Positions 33,530 to 46,446 of a stretch of DNA of 64,000 nt are shown in pieces. The stretch is from Stromatinia cepivora (lineage: Eukaryota > Ascomycota > Leotiomycetes > Helotiales > Sclerotiniaceae): positions 620,001 through 684,000 of the forward strand of contig RCTD01000030.1 of NCBI GenBank assembly GCA_014898415.1, given 5' to 3'. Position 1 is the first letter of the stretch; each line of letters starts with the position of its first letter. Under the pieces are notes generated by a model that ran no database searches, was not told the origin of the DNA, and was given only the letters and a program-made list of their open reading frames with translations. The position numbers and the translations under genes are program-made.

Positions 33530-36500
33530 ATGACAATATTGACCGGTAAAGGCTCGAAGAGCCACAAAAAACATAGTCACTCTACCTCGCGCGTTCCCAT
33601 GGCGGATGATGATCAAGGCTCAACTATTGAATTGCGAAATGTCGACAATTACCAACCTGACGAAGAAATCAAATCATCTTTCAAATCTTTATTCACATTC
33701 ACGACGAAAAAGCACACATTCAACATAGTCATATGCATAATTTTCGCAATTGTGAGCGGCATTTTGAAACCGATATCGGCAATCTTCTATGGAAATATCT
33801 TTAGCGCTCTTACTCACTTTGGAAGCGGTGGCATCACAGCACAAGAGACCTTACATCAAGTCTCGAAATGGTGCATAGCTATATCCGTACTCGGTGGCGC
33901 GGTGTGGTTATTTGAGGGACTATTTCTGTGCTCGTGGATGATATTCGGAGAACTTCAAGCGAGAAGCGTCCGCGAGAAAATGTTTGCTGGCATGTTGGAG
34001 AAGGACTTGGAGTGGTTTGATTTGCGTAAAGATGGTATCGGATCGTTATTGATTCGAATTGAAACGTAAATATATCGATTCCCGAACAAAAACAATACTA
34101 ATTGATGGAATAGTCAAATTCGAGAGCTTCAATTATCCACATCTCAGCCTCTTGGATTTCTTTTGTTCGAGACCGCAAGCGCGAGTGCAGCTCTTGGAAC
34201 CGCCTTCTATTACTCCTGGAATCTAACCCTTGTAATCATAGCGACATTTCCTATTGCTGGTGGAATACTCTATCTTATCTCCAGGAAAATGGGCCCTGCC
34301 ATCGAAGCGCAGAAAAGAGAACTCTCGCAAGCATCGAAATTCACTAATACTGCTATCACAGCTATCGACACTGTCAAAGCATTTAATGGACAGGACCATG
34401 AAGTATGGCAATATTTTTTGGCAGTCAAAAGATCTACCGTTTATTACCTGATTCAAGCTAGGTCAAATGCATTTCAGTTTGGAATTACGAAGTTTGTCAT
34501 GATAGTAATTTTTGTTCAAGGCTTTGGGTATGGTATTACTTTAGTCGATGATGGACTTGATGCCGGAAAGGTTCTTACGACTTTCTATTCTTGTTTGACT
34601 GGGATGATGGCTATAGAAGTTGTTTTACCACAATGGCTTGTCCTGGCAAAAGGAATGTCTGCGGGTGCCACTCTCAAGTCCATTATGAATCAAGTAGATC
34701 GAGGAGGAAGTGCGAAACAAATAGAAGAATCGATAACACCGGGATTTTGTACTGGTGATATCGAAATCAACGATGTGAGTAAAAGTAGCCACGATCAATT
34801 GTCCAAGCTAACCAAAATAAGGTTACATTTGCATATCCTTCGAATCGACAACAAAATGCCCTTACCCAAACGACATTTTTCTTCCCCGCGGGGGAAACTA
34901 CGTTTGTAGTTGGCAAAAGTGGTTCCGGCAAAAGTACATTGGGAAACTTGTTGCTCAAATTCTATGAGCCCGATGAGGGCAGTATCTTGATAGATGGCCA
35001 ACGTATACAAGATCTCGATACTGATTGGTTGAGGCACAATATCACGCTTGTTTTACAGCAAAGTGTCGTTTTCAACGAAACAGTCAGGAGGAACATAGAA
35101 TTTGGCAAAGAAGGAACAACCAACGAAGCCGATATCTTGAATGCCTGTTCTGCAGCGAGTTTAGAGCAAGTAATTACTGATCTTCCTGATGGTCTTGATA
35201 CTATGATCGGTTCGAAGGAGAGACAATTGAGTGGTGGGCAAAAACAGCGTGTCGCATTGGCTAGAGCCAGGTTGCGCGATGCACCAATCTTAATTCTGGA
35301 CGAAGGAACAAGCGCTCTTGATCTTACCAACAGACTCAAGATCATGGATAATATTCGAGAATGGCGGAAAGGGAAAACGACAATCATTGTGACTCATGAC
35401 ATCTCACAAATTTTAGACGACGACTATGTTTACGTTATGGAAGAAAGTAGGGTTGTCCAGGAAGGATATCGAAGAAAGCTTTCTGCTAAAGCCAATGGTA
35501 CCTTTGCAACCTTTTCGCCACTTCCTGAACCGCCTCTGGAACAACCCATAGACTTATCTGACACGAGGAGGAATTCAGACCCTGGAACGCCACTACCTGG
35601 GGGTTTTGAAGAATTCGTCCAAGAATTGACACCTCGTTTCTCCACCATGTCCACACTATACAGTCCAAATGCAGCAAATCATCGCTCTGTGGATATGTCA
35701 AATAGGCGATTGTCTCTCGGGTATGCTTCGATATCCTATGTTAATGACTTGCACTCAAAAGATATTTGGAATTCAAGAGTGGATAGCCCACGTTCAAGGT
35801 TCGACGACTTTCAGAAACCTACCTCCCGATTTCAAAAGTTTGAAGTGTCGGGTAATACATCACCTATATATTCTACGGCGCCACCAAGATATCAAGAGTC
35901 AAGATTCGAGTCGATCTTAGAACATACCACGGGGGAAGAGAAGTTCAAGAGGCAATCTTCAATTCAGCGACCTATCAGCTCGGTATCAGGCAAGACGAAT
36001 CGGGACTCTCAAATCACCACAATGGATTCTCTGCTGGAATATTCCGACGACTCCGCAGAAAACACGGACGAGCCTAAACCAAAGGGGGAAATGAAGCATG
36101 TCAAACCTGATTCTTTGACCAAGATATTGAAGACTGTTTGGCCAATGCTAAATAAAAGGGAACGTATGACCCTCTTGGGCGGATTCATCACGGCATTCAT
36201 CGTGGCGGCATCAACACCAGCATTCGCCATTCTATACACCAAGCTTCTCGACACATTTTACCAAACAGAGAATCGGAGCTCAAACGCTCTAAAGTGGTCA
36301 CTTGCTTTGGTCGGAGTTGCGATAACTGACGGGGTAGCATGTTTTTGCTCGCATTATGCCCTAGAGCGTGCCGGACAAGCCTGGGTAAGTGCTCTACGAG
36401 TAGAAGCATTAAAGAGAATTCTCGCTCAACCAAAATCCTGGTTCGAAGAACCCAGAAATACTCCTGGTCGACTAAACGAAGTTTTGGATAGGAATTCTGA

Positions 36501-38073
36501 GGAAATGCGCAACCTCGTTGGTCGCTTTGCTGGCATCGTGTTCACTGCATTTTTTATGCTATTGATTTCAATTATATGGGCATTCGTGAATACTTGGAAA
36601 CTTACATTAGTCTCGATGGCTTGTGGGCCTGTTATATTCGCTGTCACCAAAACTTTCAATCGAGTGAGTGGAAAATGGGAAAACAAATGCAACTATGCAT
36701 CCGAAATGACTACCGGCATATTCTCGGAAACCTTCTCCAACATCAAAGTTGTACGAGCTTTTACTCTGGAAGCATATTTCCAAATCAAACACACTAAATC
36801 TACCGAAGAGCTATATAAAGTTGGATTGATACGAGCGAACTACTCGGGATTGCTTTGGGGATTGACAGATGCAATGTCGTTCTTCATCACTGCTACCATC
36901 TTCTACTATGCCACTGTCCTCATCACCAAAAGGGAGATCAGTATTGCCACTGCACTCCAGACGGTTAATCTTTTACTCTTCGGTATTTCTAACAGTACCA
37001 ACATGCTGGCTATGATACCACAAATCAATTCTTCTCGTGTTACAGCTACACAAATGCTCGAATTGGCTAATCTCGATTCATCTTCCTCTCACGAAAATAA
37101 AGGAACAGAACGACTTTCAACCATCTTTCCAATCAAATTCAGCCGCCTCTCATTCACATATCCCGCCCGTCGCGAAACACGAACCTTATCATCTATTTCT
37201 CTGTCCATCAGCCCCAATTCAACGACTGCACTTGTCGGGCCTTCCGGCTCTGGAAAATCCACAATAGCTGCCCTCCTCATCGGTCTTTATCCACCGGATA
37301 CCTCAGTACCCCCACCTTTAACATTCAATCGTGTTTCAATAACCAATTGCCACATCCCGTCTCTCCGAGCCTCCATCTCTCTTGTTCCACAAACACCAAT
37401 TCTCTTCCCCGCTACTATCCTCCACAATATTATCTATGGTCTCCCAGAATCTTCTTCCTGTGCTAATCTTCCATCAGCTATTGCAGCTGCAAAAGATGCT
37501 GGGATCCATGAATTTATTACTTCGCTTCCGCAGAGTTATAACACGACGGTAGGAGATGGGGGACAGGAATTGTCGGGAGGACAAGCGCAGAGGATTGTGA
37601 TAGCTAGAGCGCTGGTTAGAAAACCAAAGTTGTTGATTTTGGATGAAGCAACTAGTGGGCTGGATGGTGGTAGTGCAGAAGTAGTAAGGGAGACGGTGCA
37701 GCGACTGAGGAAGAGAGAAGGAATGGCTACGGTGGTTGTTAGTCACACGGTTGGAATGATGAAGATGGCGAGACGAGTTGTGATTATGGAAGAGGGAAAA
37801 ATAGTTGAGAGTGGTGGTTTTGAGGAGTTAAAAAGTAAGGTTGGCGGGAAGTTTGGGGCGTTGGTTGGTGATGGACTAGGGAACGATGTGATGATGGAAG
37901 AAGAGAATGATATTGGAGAGGGTAGTAGTAAGGCCCATGGTGGTGCTAATATGGGGCGTGGACTGGGTATCAGTATCCCTGGGTATGAGGAGGTGGAGAT
38001 TCAACGAGGGAGGGACACACCGATTAGAGATGGAAGAAGGAGGGATACATGGCTGCGGCGGGAAAAACCTTGA
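33530..38073 (+). CDS. Full-size ABC exporter, Ste6-like (a-factor pheromone/MDR type)
   Basis: Three exons (33530-34065, 34114-34774, 34822-38073), 1482 residues. I start at ATG 33530; an in-frame ATG at 33449 reads like leader. Layout is TMD1-NBD1-TMD2-NBD2. TMD1 spans about 60-350. NBD1: Walker A GKSGSGKST (about 431), Q-loop LVLQQS, signature LSGGQKQR (about 536), Walker B ILILDEGTSALD and H-loop VTHD. A Ser/Arg-rich linker (about 590-820) joins TMD2 (about 840-1140). NBD2: Walker A GPSGSGKST (about 1205), VPQT, LSGGQAQR (about 1316), LLILDEATSGLD and VVSHT. All ATPase motifs are intact in both halves. The TFVVGKSGSGKSTLGNLLLK segment and long linker resemble fungal Ste6 proteins that export farnesylated mating pheromone at the plasma membrane. 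A general drug exporter of the same ABCB class is the alternative. Confidence 0.85.
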
Positions 38074-39060
38074 GATGCTACGCCACTCACTACCATTCAC
38101 AGTTTCCTCGAGTTTTGATATTTAATATTACACATTTTTGTCTATAGCTTCATGATATTTTCTGCTAGAATGCTAAAAGTACATCTATTGCATATAACTC
38201 TCCTTAAAGCTTGTTCAAATATAAGAGAGGTTAAATACAAGTTAAATAGAAAGGCAATGCAGATACCTGGCCATTATCTGAGTAGCTTCAATGTGCTTGC
38301 CTTTTGTACTGGAGAAAATCCTTAAAGTTTACAAGACGAACATCTACACCGGCTTGTTGTATTGACATACCATCATGTAAATGCCGCAAGCTGGATCCTT
38401 AGGATCTATTCATTATTCTGAAAAGCGCGAATAGCAAAATGGAATAGCACTTAGGCTACACGCATGGCTAGCACTAATCTGGGATGGTATTCATGTAGAA
38501 ACGAGAAATTTAAGGACATGTATCCGCACAAGAAAAAATGGCCGTACACTTCGAGACGATATCTCATCCACGTACGATGGCAGTTATAGTGCAAAAAACA
38601 AGTTTCTATTCCAAGAAAATTGAGATTTTTAGAACCACTCAGGATTCTTTCCAAAACACCAAAAGATGACGAAGGCTGTTTGAGGAATTCAGCACCCATA
38701 TATAAAGCGGCCCACCCCGCAATCCCACAATTAATCTTAACCGCGATACCTCAATTTGTAGTATACTCTGCGAGATGAGATCCCAGTTTCAAAACTCCTA
38801 GAAGCCTCACTCCTCTACTCTTTTGAGATACAGATTCGGTATCAATACTAATAATCAACATTGAGCAGCTGCAATGCAGTTGTGGGTAGCAGTGATGTCC
38901 TCGATTTTGTCCTGGCCAAAATGCACAACATCATACTTTCGGAGATTAATTGGAGAAGCTTTTGCCTCGTGGCTTGTATACTTGCAACTCTCAAGGATTA
39001 TGCCGAGCGTATACAGATAGACCAGATCAAAGAGTTGAGTTAGTCCTCTTAAAGTAACAA

Positions 39061-39405
39061 CTAATTCTCTGATCCCGTTTATATCTTCATATCTAAGCTG
39101 ATAAGTTTTCACTGCTCTCATCAGTGCTCTAACCTTGGTAGCAAAGAATTTGAGGGCTTCAGCCGTTGAGATATTATAGAAGTTAACCCCGCCTTGTGCA
39201 TCACTAATTTAATATGCGGAGTAGCAGCCTTTAGGGTTTGCGCTGAGTCAGCACACTATATATAAGCCAGATTGCGAGTACCGGTAGAGTTTTCACTATT
39301 TTTACAAACAATTCTTCATCCCGTTGATATCTTCATCTTCGTATTCCGGGCCGATAAGCTTCAACTGCTTTAACTAACATTCTAACCTCGATACGCCCGC
39401 AAAAG
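39061..39405 (-). pseudogene. Two diverged copies of a possible coding fragment
   Basis: On the minus strand the segment at 39150-39055 reads VRALMRAVKTYQLRYEDING and onward. A related segment at 39405-39308 reads VRMLVKAVEAYRPxYEDxDING but with a frameshift. The pairing of conserved codons suggests decayed protein-coding DNA. I cannot name the family with confidence; a remote resemblance to C-terminal parts of fungal BTB proteins is only a guess. Confidence 0.3.
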
Positions 39406-40271
39406 CATTACGCCAGTCAGAAGTCAAGCCCCTGAAAATCAGAAAATCTCAACTTGCATTTCACCAAAGTGTTGAGAACTTATATTCAACATTTCTTCTC
39501 ACCATCTCATTACCTTATGACTTAAGGATCATAGTTGATTCTTGGCTCCGGGCCGGACTTCATCACAAAAAAATCGACTTTATGCATGTCTCTGCAGTGT
39601 TCTATATACACCTTCTCACCTGTGAACTTTTCAAAAACACCATGAGGTTCTTTTCGTTGTCGTGGTTGGATAGTGTTACATCGGAAAAGAGACGTTATCC
39701 GATGAACCCCACAGCTTCCCAGGCAATTTATTGGACTCCGGGATCAGGAGAACAATCGCCAATACTACAATAAGGTCTCACGTCTTTCGCACGTGTGGCT
39801 CAGCAGTAGATCTTGAGGTTCACATTGACTTCTATGAGGTTCATAAGACTAATACCTTTTAGAATGAATCACTGTACTATGGACTGTCAAGTGACGATGT
39901 CATTGGATAGAGAAGATGATTACCACCCTAGGGTGCACCTAGTTCGGCAGTTTCGAATTTAGATCTTGATTATTCTAAATACGGGAGGTTCTTGGCATGT
40001 TCTTCCTACTATGTGTATGAGTTGCACAATCCAAGTGACTTCACTTCCAATTACCTTTCTTTCTTTCTTTTAACATTCACGCATTTCTAGTAGAACTTTT
40101 GGGTTGTACTGCATCATTAATTGCTATCATTTCCCCCGTGAAAGGATGTGGTCTTATATTCCCACTTTACCCATGCGCCCAAATTCGCACAGCTTTTCAA
40201 ACATCTCCTATCTAGGCAATTACTACGACATTCAATCCTTTCCAATATAGAACCCTAGACTTGTGGAGTTC

Positions 40272-40277
40272 TATAAA
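40272..40277 (+). promoter_or_regulatory. TATA box of the GH92 mannosidase gene
   Basis: TATAAA inside gttctataaaaaccctc, 69 bp before the start codon at 40341, the usual spacing for a short-leader fungal gene. Confidence 0.55.
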
Positions 40278-40340
40278 AACCCTCATAATAGCCATTTTGC
40301 AATTCATCCCCTCAAGCTATCCATAGCGCATTTCCAAATC

Positions 40341-42872
40341 ATGAATTTAGTGTGGGTCTTTCCGCTTTTTATATTAGACTTCGTTCAAGCCCAAGCAGAT
40401 TATTCACAATATGTGAATGTTTTGTAAGTATATTTAACTTTTCGATGTGAGTAGTATCTAACAACATAAGTACTGGAACACAAAATGGTGGCAATGATTT
40501 CCCTGGTGTCGCTAGACCTTGGGGAATGGTCAAACTTGGCCCGGATCTCCTTGTTCAGGGTACAGACTCGTATTCTGGCTATCTTCCCAATGGGAATTTC
40601 TCTGGCTTCAGTATGATGCATGAGCAAGGCACTGGAGGAGCACCAAAATATGGAACGGTTGCTCAGTTGCCTCTAGTCGGGACAATCACAAATCCTTTGT
40701 CAAGCAAAACTGTCGGCAGAGCAGTCCCAGACCAAGGTTCTGTGGGCTACTATCGGGCTCAGACAAGTGACAATGTTATTGTCGAGCTTGCCGCCACTTC
40801 ACATGCTGGATTGTATCAATACACATTTCCAACTATAGGCACTGCCAACAATATTTTGATTGATGTGAGCCATGTGCTCCCTTCTTTCAGAGGTCAAGGT
40901 TTGAGTCAAGCATATGATGGAGGTAGTTTTCAAATATTTCCAGATGGACATTATGAGGCATCGGGAGTGTACAATAACGGGTGGAATAGATCCCCTGATT
41001 GGACGATATATTCATGTAAGTGTTCTACGTATCGTACGATTCCTGATTCACGCTGATTTAACAAGGCGGTTATTTTAACGTAACACCTTCTGCTTCAAAT
41101 GTTTACACAAATACCGGTGCTGGTAGTGTCCTTCATTCCAATAAGTCGGCGTCGGCAGCCAATCTAAATACTGCTGTTGGTGGACTCTATACGTTCAATA
41201 CAACCGCTGTCGCATCACGTGTTGGGATTTCTTGGATCTCCAAGGAGAAGGCATGTCAGAATGTCAATAATGAGATCCCACATGATACTAAATTTTCCAC
41301 TGTCGTGTCAGACACTAAGTCTGTGTGGAATAACGAAGTTCTATCAAGAATCACAACCACTTCTACCAATGCCACAAACCTTGGATTACTGTATACCTCC
41401 ATGTATTTCATGAGTCTTCTCCCGACGAACCAAACAGGAGAAAATCCAAAATGGACTTCCACTGAACCATATTATCAAGATATATTCACTCTTTGGGATC
41501 TATTTCGTTGCGGCACAGCTCTTTTTCACGTCCTTCAACCCACCGCTTATGAAGAATACATTCGTTCCTTGATTGATATTTGGCGCCATGATGGCTACAT
41601 GCCAGATGCTCGCTCCTCCAACTACAATGGTCGAACTCAAGGTGGTTCCAATGCAGACAATGTTCTAGCCGACGCTTATGTGAAAGGTGTAAGAGGTCAA
41701 ATTAATTGGGTCGATGGTTACGCAGCCATGGTGAAAGATGCCGAAGTCCAACCAAACAACACCGTTCCACCTGATCCAATGGCCCCTGATTCGTCAACGA
41801 AGGAAGGAAGAGGTGCATTACCCGACTGGAAAAAATATGGTTACATCACGCCCACATATAGTCGTGCCGGTTCTCGAGCCGTCGATTACGCATACAATGA
41901 TTTTTCACTCTATCAAGTGGCCCGTGGATTGGAAAAAACAGATGATGCAACGAAATATCTGGCTCGCTCGCGTAATTGGAGAAATCACTGGAATCACAAT
42001 TTAACTTCCATCGGATACTCCGGGTTTGTGGCTCCTCGTACAGCAGCGGGTTCTTCGACCCCTTTTGTACCTGTGGATCCTTTACTTAATGATGGCTATT
42101 GGGGCGATCCATTTTATGAAGGAAGTTCATGGCATTATTCATGGGGTGATATTCATGATATGAATACTATTATTGAATACATGGGAGGAGATGCCACTTT
42201 TTATAAGAGATTGGATACCATGTTTACAGTTGGTGCCAATCCTAATGATCCAGGAGGTATTATCTTCGATGGTACAAATGAGGTGTATGTCTTCCCACCT
42301 TCTTAATTCACTCATGTGAGCCAAAACTTGCCGAGAAACTAACATAACCCAGTACCTTCAATGTCCCGTACCTTTACAACTTCATCAACAACCAATCCCG
42401 CTCAACCTACCAATCACGCAAAGTAGCCAAAACCTACAACCTCTCTCCCGGCGGCCTCCCCGGCAACTCCGACGCAGGGGCTATGCAAACATGGCTCATA
42501 TGGAATATGCTCGGACTCTACCCTATAACCGCGACCCCGAACTTCCTAATCACATCACCCTGGTTCGAATCCACAACCATAGATCTTGGTCCCAGTGAAT
42601 CTTCACCATATGATCGAAAAACATTAACGATAACCAGTACGGGGGGTGATGGGAATGGGGATAGTAATTATTATGTGCAGAGTTTGAAGGTGAATGGAGT
42701 GGAGTGGGATAAAAATTGGGTGAAGTGGAGTGATGTTTTTGAGGAGGGCGGTTTGATGGAGTTTGTGTTGGGCAGTGAACCTAGTGGTTGGGACGCGAAT
42801 GGGGAGAGGGTGCCGAGTCCGGCAAGTGAGACGGCGGCGGGGAAGAGAAGGGCGGTTAGGGGGGGTTATTAA
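40341..42872 (+). CDS. Secreted GH92 alpha-1,2-mannosidase
   Basis: Four exons: 40341-40423, 40471-41015, 41066-42284, 42353-42872; 788 residues. A signal peptide (MNLVWVFPLFILDFVQAQA) is followed directly by YSQYVNVFTGTQNGGNDFPG, the GH92 N-terminal beta-sandwich start. Further signatures are GVARPWGMVKLGPDL, SYSGYLPNGNFSGFSMMHEQ and GYFNV. In the (alpha/alpha)6 domain these are YQDIFTLWDLFRCGTALF, DGYMPDARSSNYNGRTQGGS, YEGSSWHYSWGDIHDM and LPGNSDAGAMQTWLIWNMLG. Several N-glycosylation sites occur. GH92 enzymes are calcium-dependent inverting alpha-mannosidases that trim mannose from glycoproteins or fungal mannan. Secretion suggests glycan recycling outside the cell. At the third junction, a donor after GAGGT is needed to reach TFNVPYLYNF in frame. 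The C-terminal 60 residues are polar and variable. Confidence 0.92.
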
Positions 42873-43714
42873 GAGAGGTGGCTCTTTGGGTGGCTTTAGT
42901 GTATATATTAGAATGCTCTTTATTTACTAGACTGGTTTCGGTTTCGGTATTGGGGGAATGGATACACATCTCTTTGGTATGGTGTTTCCATTTACCTTTT
43001 TGCTTTAGATTATTTACTCAATTCTTGCAATCATTGATCACCAATTTTCATCACATTAATCTTGTCTCATCTAATCAACATAATTATCCTCCATTTCAAG
43101 GTTTAGCGATTTCAGTGTTCAGGTCTATTGGTAGAAGAAGCATCGATTGGGGGTCAGTGAGATCGGAAATGAACGACTGCTGGCTTGGAAGGTCTTGCTT
43201 GCTCACTTAGAGATTGTAATATATATGTCGAAGACTGATGACTAATCAAAGCAATCGACCTCTTCTCGACGGGTCAGTGCAGTTGTTCCTGTTTCATTGT
43301 GAAACTGCGCATTTTCCCACACATATATTTGCATGAAAATTTCACTAATTTGAAGAGTTCAATGGTATGATCTTTGGATTGCAGGTCTTCTCATTAGAAT
43401 AAGACTGGCGGTTGTTGATACTCAAGCACGAATGGTGTAACCCAAGGTTTGCAGCCGTCACTCCCTTCACATTCTACATATCTTCACATTAAGTGGTATA
43501 ACCCGAATTACAGACATTGCCAACTGGACAGCATAATCAAGAGATGTGAAAGGAAACAAAATCAAATAAGCAATGGGTATTTTATACGAAACATTACACG
43601 CGGTTACCTGAACCGTCTGGGGGAGAATTTTGACCCGCGCTCCCAATAAGCAATACCATTATCCAGAAATGAACCAAAGTACTAGAAAAATCTCGCCCCA
43701 CACCATCTCCTCCT
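42873..43714. other. Intergenic region between convergent GH92 and cupredoxin genes
   Basis: About 840 bp between two gene 3' ends. A 110-codon plus-strand frame (42878-43210) directly follows the GH92 stop and has no domain or signal structure beyond random hydrophobic stretches. Nothing else is seen. Confidence 0.5.
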
Positions 43715-44371
43715 TCAAATTCGTCGTAACGGAACCGTGGTGGCCTTATCAGCCGAAATCTGTCCCAAAACGCCACCGCTGACTTTCGCTGCTGGGACGT
43801 TCTTTTCTGCCTTTGCTGCTGCTGCTCTATATGTCCCGAGGTTTTGGGTTCCGTTCCTGAGTAATCATCAGTCAAAATTCATAGCAGACGTGACGCGTGG
43901 AATGGGAATCTCTACGATGCATTAATTGTCAAAACCATTCCTTTCTGACAATGCTTCCCTTGCGCACAATACATGAACATTGGCGCTGTACTATTGATCG
44001 TCATAGTGAAAGTTGTGATCATGCTTTGATTTGCTTTCGTTGGAACGAATCCGCTGTTAATTGCGTTCGCTATTGGCTCGCACGGCGAATCGAAGGCGGA
44101 TTGTGTGACGGTGTGGTTTCTTTCGGAGAATTGGAATTCTACTTTGTCACCGGGCTTTGCGGTTATCTCTTGTGGCGTGAACACAAGAAGAGAACTATTG
44201 CTTGAACCAACCACAACAGTATGAGTTTTTGCATCTGGGGCACTGGGCGCTTGTGCAGGGACTTGAGGTGTGTCAGCTGGTGATACATACAAAGTACATA
44301 CTAGAGGACTTACCACCAGCTACAAGACTAGCTGCCATCAAGACAATTGCTGAAAATTGGGGGAAATGCAT
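43715..44371 (-). CDS. Small secreted cupredoxin (blue-copper-like) protein
   Basis: Three exons (44314-44371, 43916-44276, 43715-43856), 186 residues. Introns: 44277-44313, only 37 nt (GTAAGT..CAG), and 43857-43915 (GTAGAG..CAG). Residues 1-19 form a signal peptide (MHFPQFSAIVLMAASLVAG). The cupredoxin fold starts at KTHTVVVGSSNSSLLVFTPQ. All four type-1 copper ligands are visible: H74 in ERNHTVTQ, then C123, H128 and M133 in MYCAQGKHCQKGM. C85 and C129 are placed for the usual disulfide. The C-terminal 50 residues are Ala/Lys-rich and lack a GPI tail. Related fungal extracellular cupredoxins are abundant secreted proteins of largely unknown function. Copper binding is inferred from conserved ligands. 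The laccase gene, another copper protein, lies about 4 kb to the right. Confidence 0.85.
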
Positions 44372-44461
44372 AATGATTAGTTCGGTGGTAAGTTATGATT
44401 AATTGGTTTCTGAAGGTCTATAATTCACTGGCAAGTTGTCAGGAAAGTTCGGGAAACTGGA

Positions 44462-44468
44462 TTATATA
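44462..44468 (-). promoter_or_regulatory. TATA box of the cupredoxin gene
   Basis: On the minus strand, tatataa inside ggatatataatcc lies about 91 bp before the start codon at 44371. Confidence 0.5.
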
Positions 44469-46422
44469 TCCAAACTGTAGAATGGCGATGATTAGCTCTT
44501 GAAGTCCTAGCGGTAACTTCAGACAAATCGCATTTGATTGTTGATTTTATCGCCTTGCCACTTCGAGCAAACTTTTCATCTGTTCAAGCACAAACTGAGA
44601 TTTTCTGAGCCGAATCTCAAAATAACTGATGTCATAATTCATGCGGCATTCATATTGCCGTGAAGTAAATCTTCATCCGGTTGATTCAGTGTCCGAAAAG
44701 TTGGAGATTCAGCGAAGCTGTCAAACACCGAAACAGACAGGCCTCAAGTTCGGAAAAATATCCTTCTTTGTTATCTTGCGAAACGATCTAGTGATCTCCG
44801 ACATCGATAAAAGTTTAAGCTTGCCTCTTCCCGCTGGAAAAGGGCGAATGAAAAGAACGGAAGAGCGTCCAAAGTATTCTGAAACAAATCTGAGGCAGAT
44901 CATGAGCTAAATTCATTGATTAAAGATCAACATACTTTTTTGTGCCACTATTGGAAAAGTGAGCACTGATGCCTGATATGACAAGCATTTCTCTGGGAGA
45001 GTTAACTCCGCAAAGCTGGGACGTTAGTGCAGGATTTTACTTCCACCACTGATTCTGAAATCCTCAGTTTGACAATTTCGAAGCAACACTCCCCATGACA
45101 CAGGTGGGGCAGTAGTGGCATTCTTCACAGATATGATCCAATCGCATTCATACAACTCTATCTACGTTTTATGCTTCACCCCAGACTAACATTAACTTGT
45201 CAAAAAGACGCAAAATAAGACAATGACCACATGGCATATCATCTCTTCTTCATCTGCGGACAATTTATCCATTGCTCTCCTACCTAGTGGAGCCGTGTTA
45301 TGTGTTAGATTTCAGCACATCAAGTACAGTCTTCACAATAAAGGCTCGCTCAAGTCGCTACTTCTCATTACGATATCTAAATCCATGAAAACTTTCGGGT
45401 TTTTTTGGACATATACTGTGAATTGAATTGACTGCTCCTCGTTTCTGATACCGGAATCCATGGTAATATCGGTCTTAACTCCTCGAACATATACTTCAAT
45501 GAAACTGAAGAGTAAAGAAACCTTACGAAGGGTACCATCAGTCATAGAATTTCAACGGCAAGTATAAAGCTTGACGTACTAAGATCTCTCATGGTACGCC
45601 CATAGTAAATCATCCAGATTAGACCTACGAATGGTTCTCCATCTGAATTTCGACAGCTGATACCGTCATCCATAAATATCCAGATGGGGTACTAATGAAT
45701 ATCTAAATATCATGTAGTATCCCTTCACTCTTTGCTAACATCGCAAATCTTTGCCCCTGAGTCCAGGCTCAGTATAGATAATGGGATACTTATCCGACGG
45801 GGTGAGATATGCAACAGAACGATAAGAATATGGAATGAGTGCGCAGATTTAGGCCTAGTTAGTAGAATGGCGAAATACCTTGAATGTTCGTCTGATGGTA
45901 AGATATATGCAAAAAGATGGTTGCGTTTAGGTTGAAGTGAGACCTTTTCAGATGTTTATGGCGGGGACTTCTATCAAGATATCAAACTGGGCTCTCTGCA
46001 GTTCAAATGTGTCTTTCCACTGATCATCGCCATATTTTCGAATCCTTAATGTTATCTTACAAGCCAATTTTCACCCGACTAATGTGTGTACATGTGCAAA
46101 CATATGCCTTATTTTCCATTGAACGTTCCATCATTTATCATCCATAGCATCCAGCATACAATAACAAACAAGAGACCTCACTCATCACCCCACCAATCGA
46201 GACCCGAAGTCCAAGTCCAAGCCCAAGCCTTAAGATATCCAAACACCATTCTCCTTCTCCCCGCTGTTTAGCCGCACAATCGAGTATGTCCACCTAAACC
46301 CAATCACCGTCAAATTTCCTCCCCTCTTTACCCTTTTCAAAAACATCCCGAACCACCCCTCCACAAATAAACATGAAACGCCCATCTAAAATCTCACCAT
46401 CTCCACAACTAAACTAAACTAG

Positions 46423-46446
46423 AAATTCAAATTTAAATTTGAATTT
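46423..46446. repeat. Perfect 24-bp palindrome
   Basis: The sequence opens aaattcaaattt and continues as its exact reverse complement, giving 12+12 bp with no spacer. The next base pair out does not match. Confidence 0.9.

Larger units (their letters stand above)
38074..40340. other. Intergenic region with diverged duplicated fragment
   Basis: About 2.3 kb with no intact gene. Two diverged copies of an approximately 90-bp segment lie at 39061-39150 and 39308-39405. A (ctttctt)n run is at 40056-40070. The last 100 bp form the GH92 promoter with a TATA box. Confidence 0.5.
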
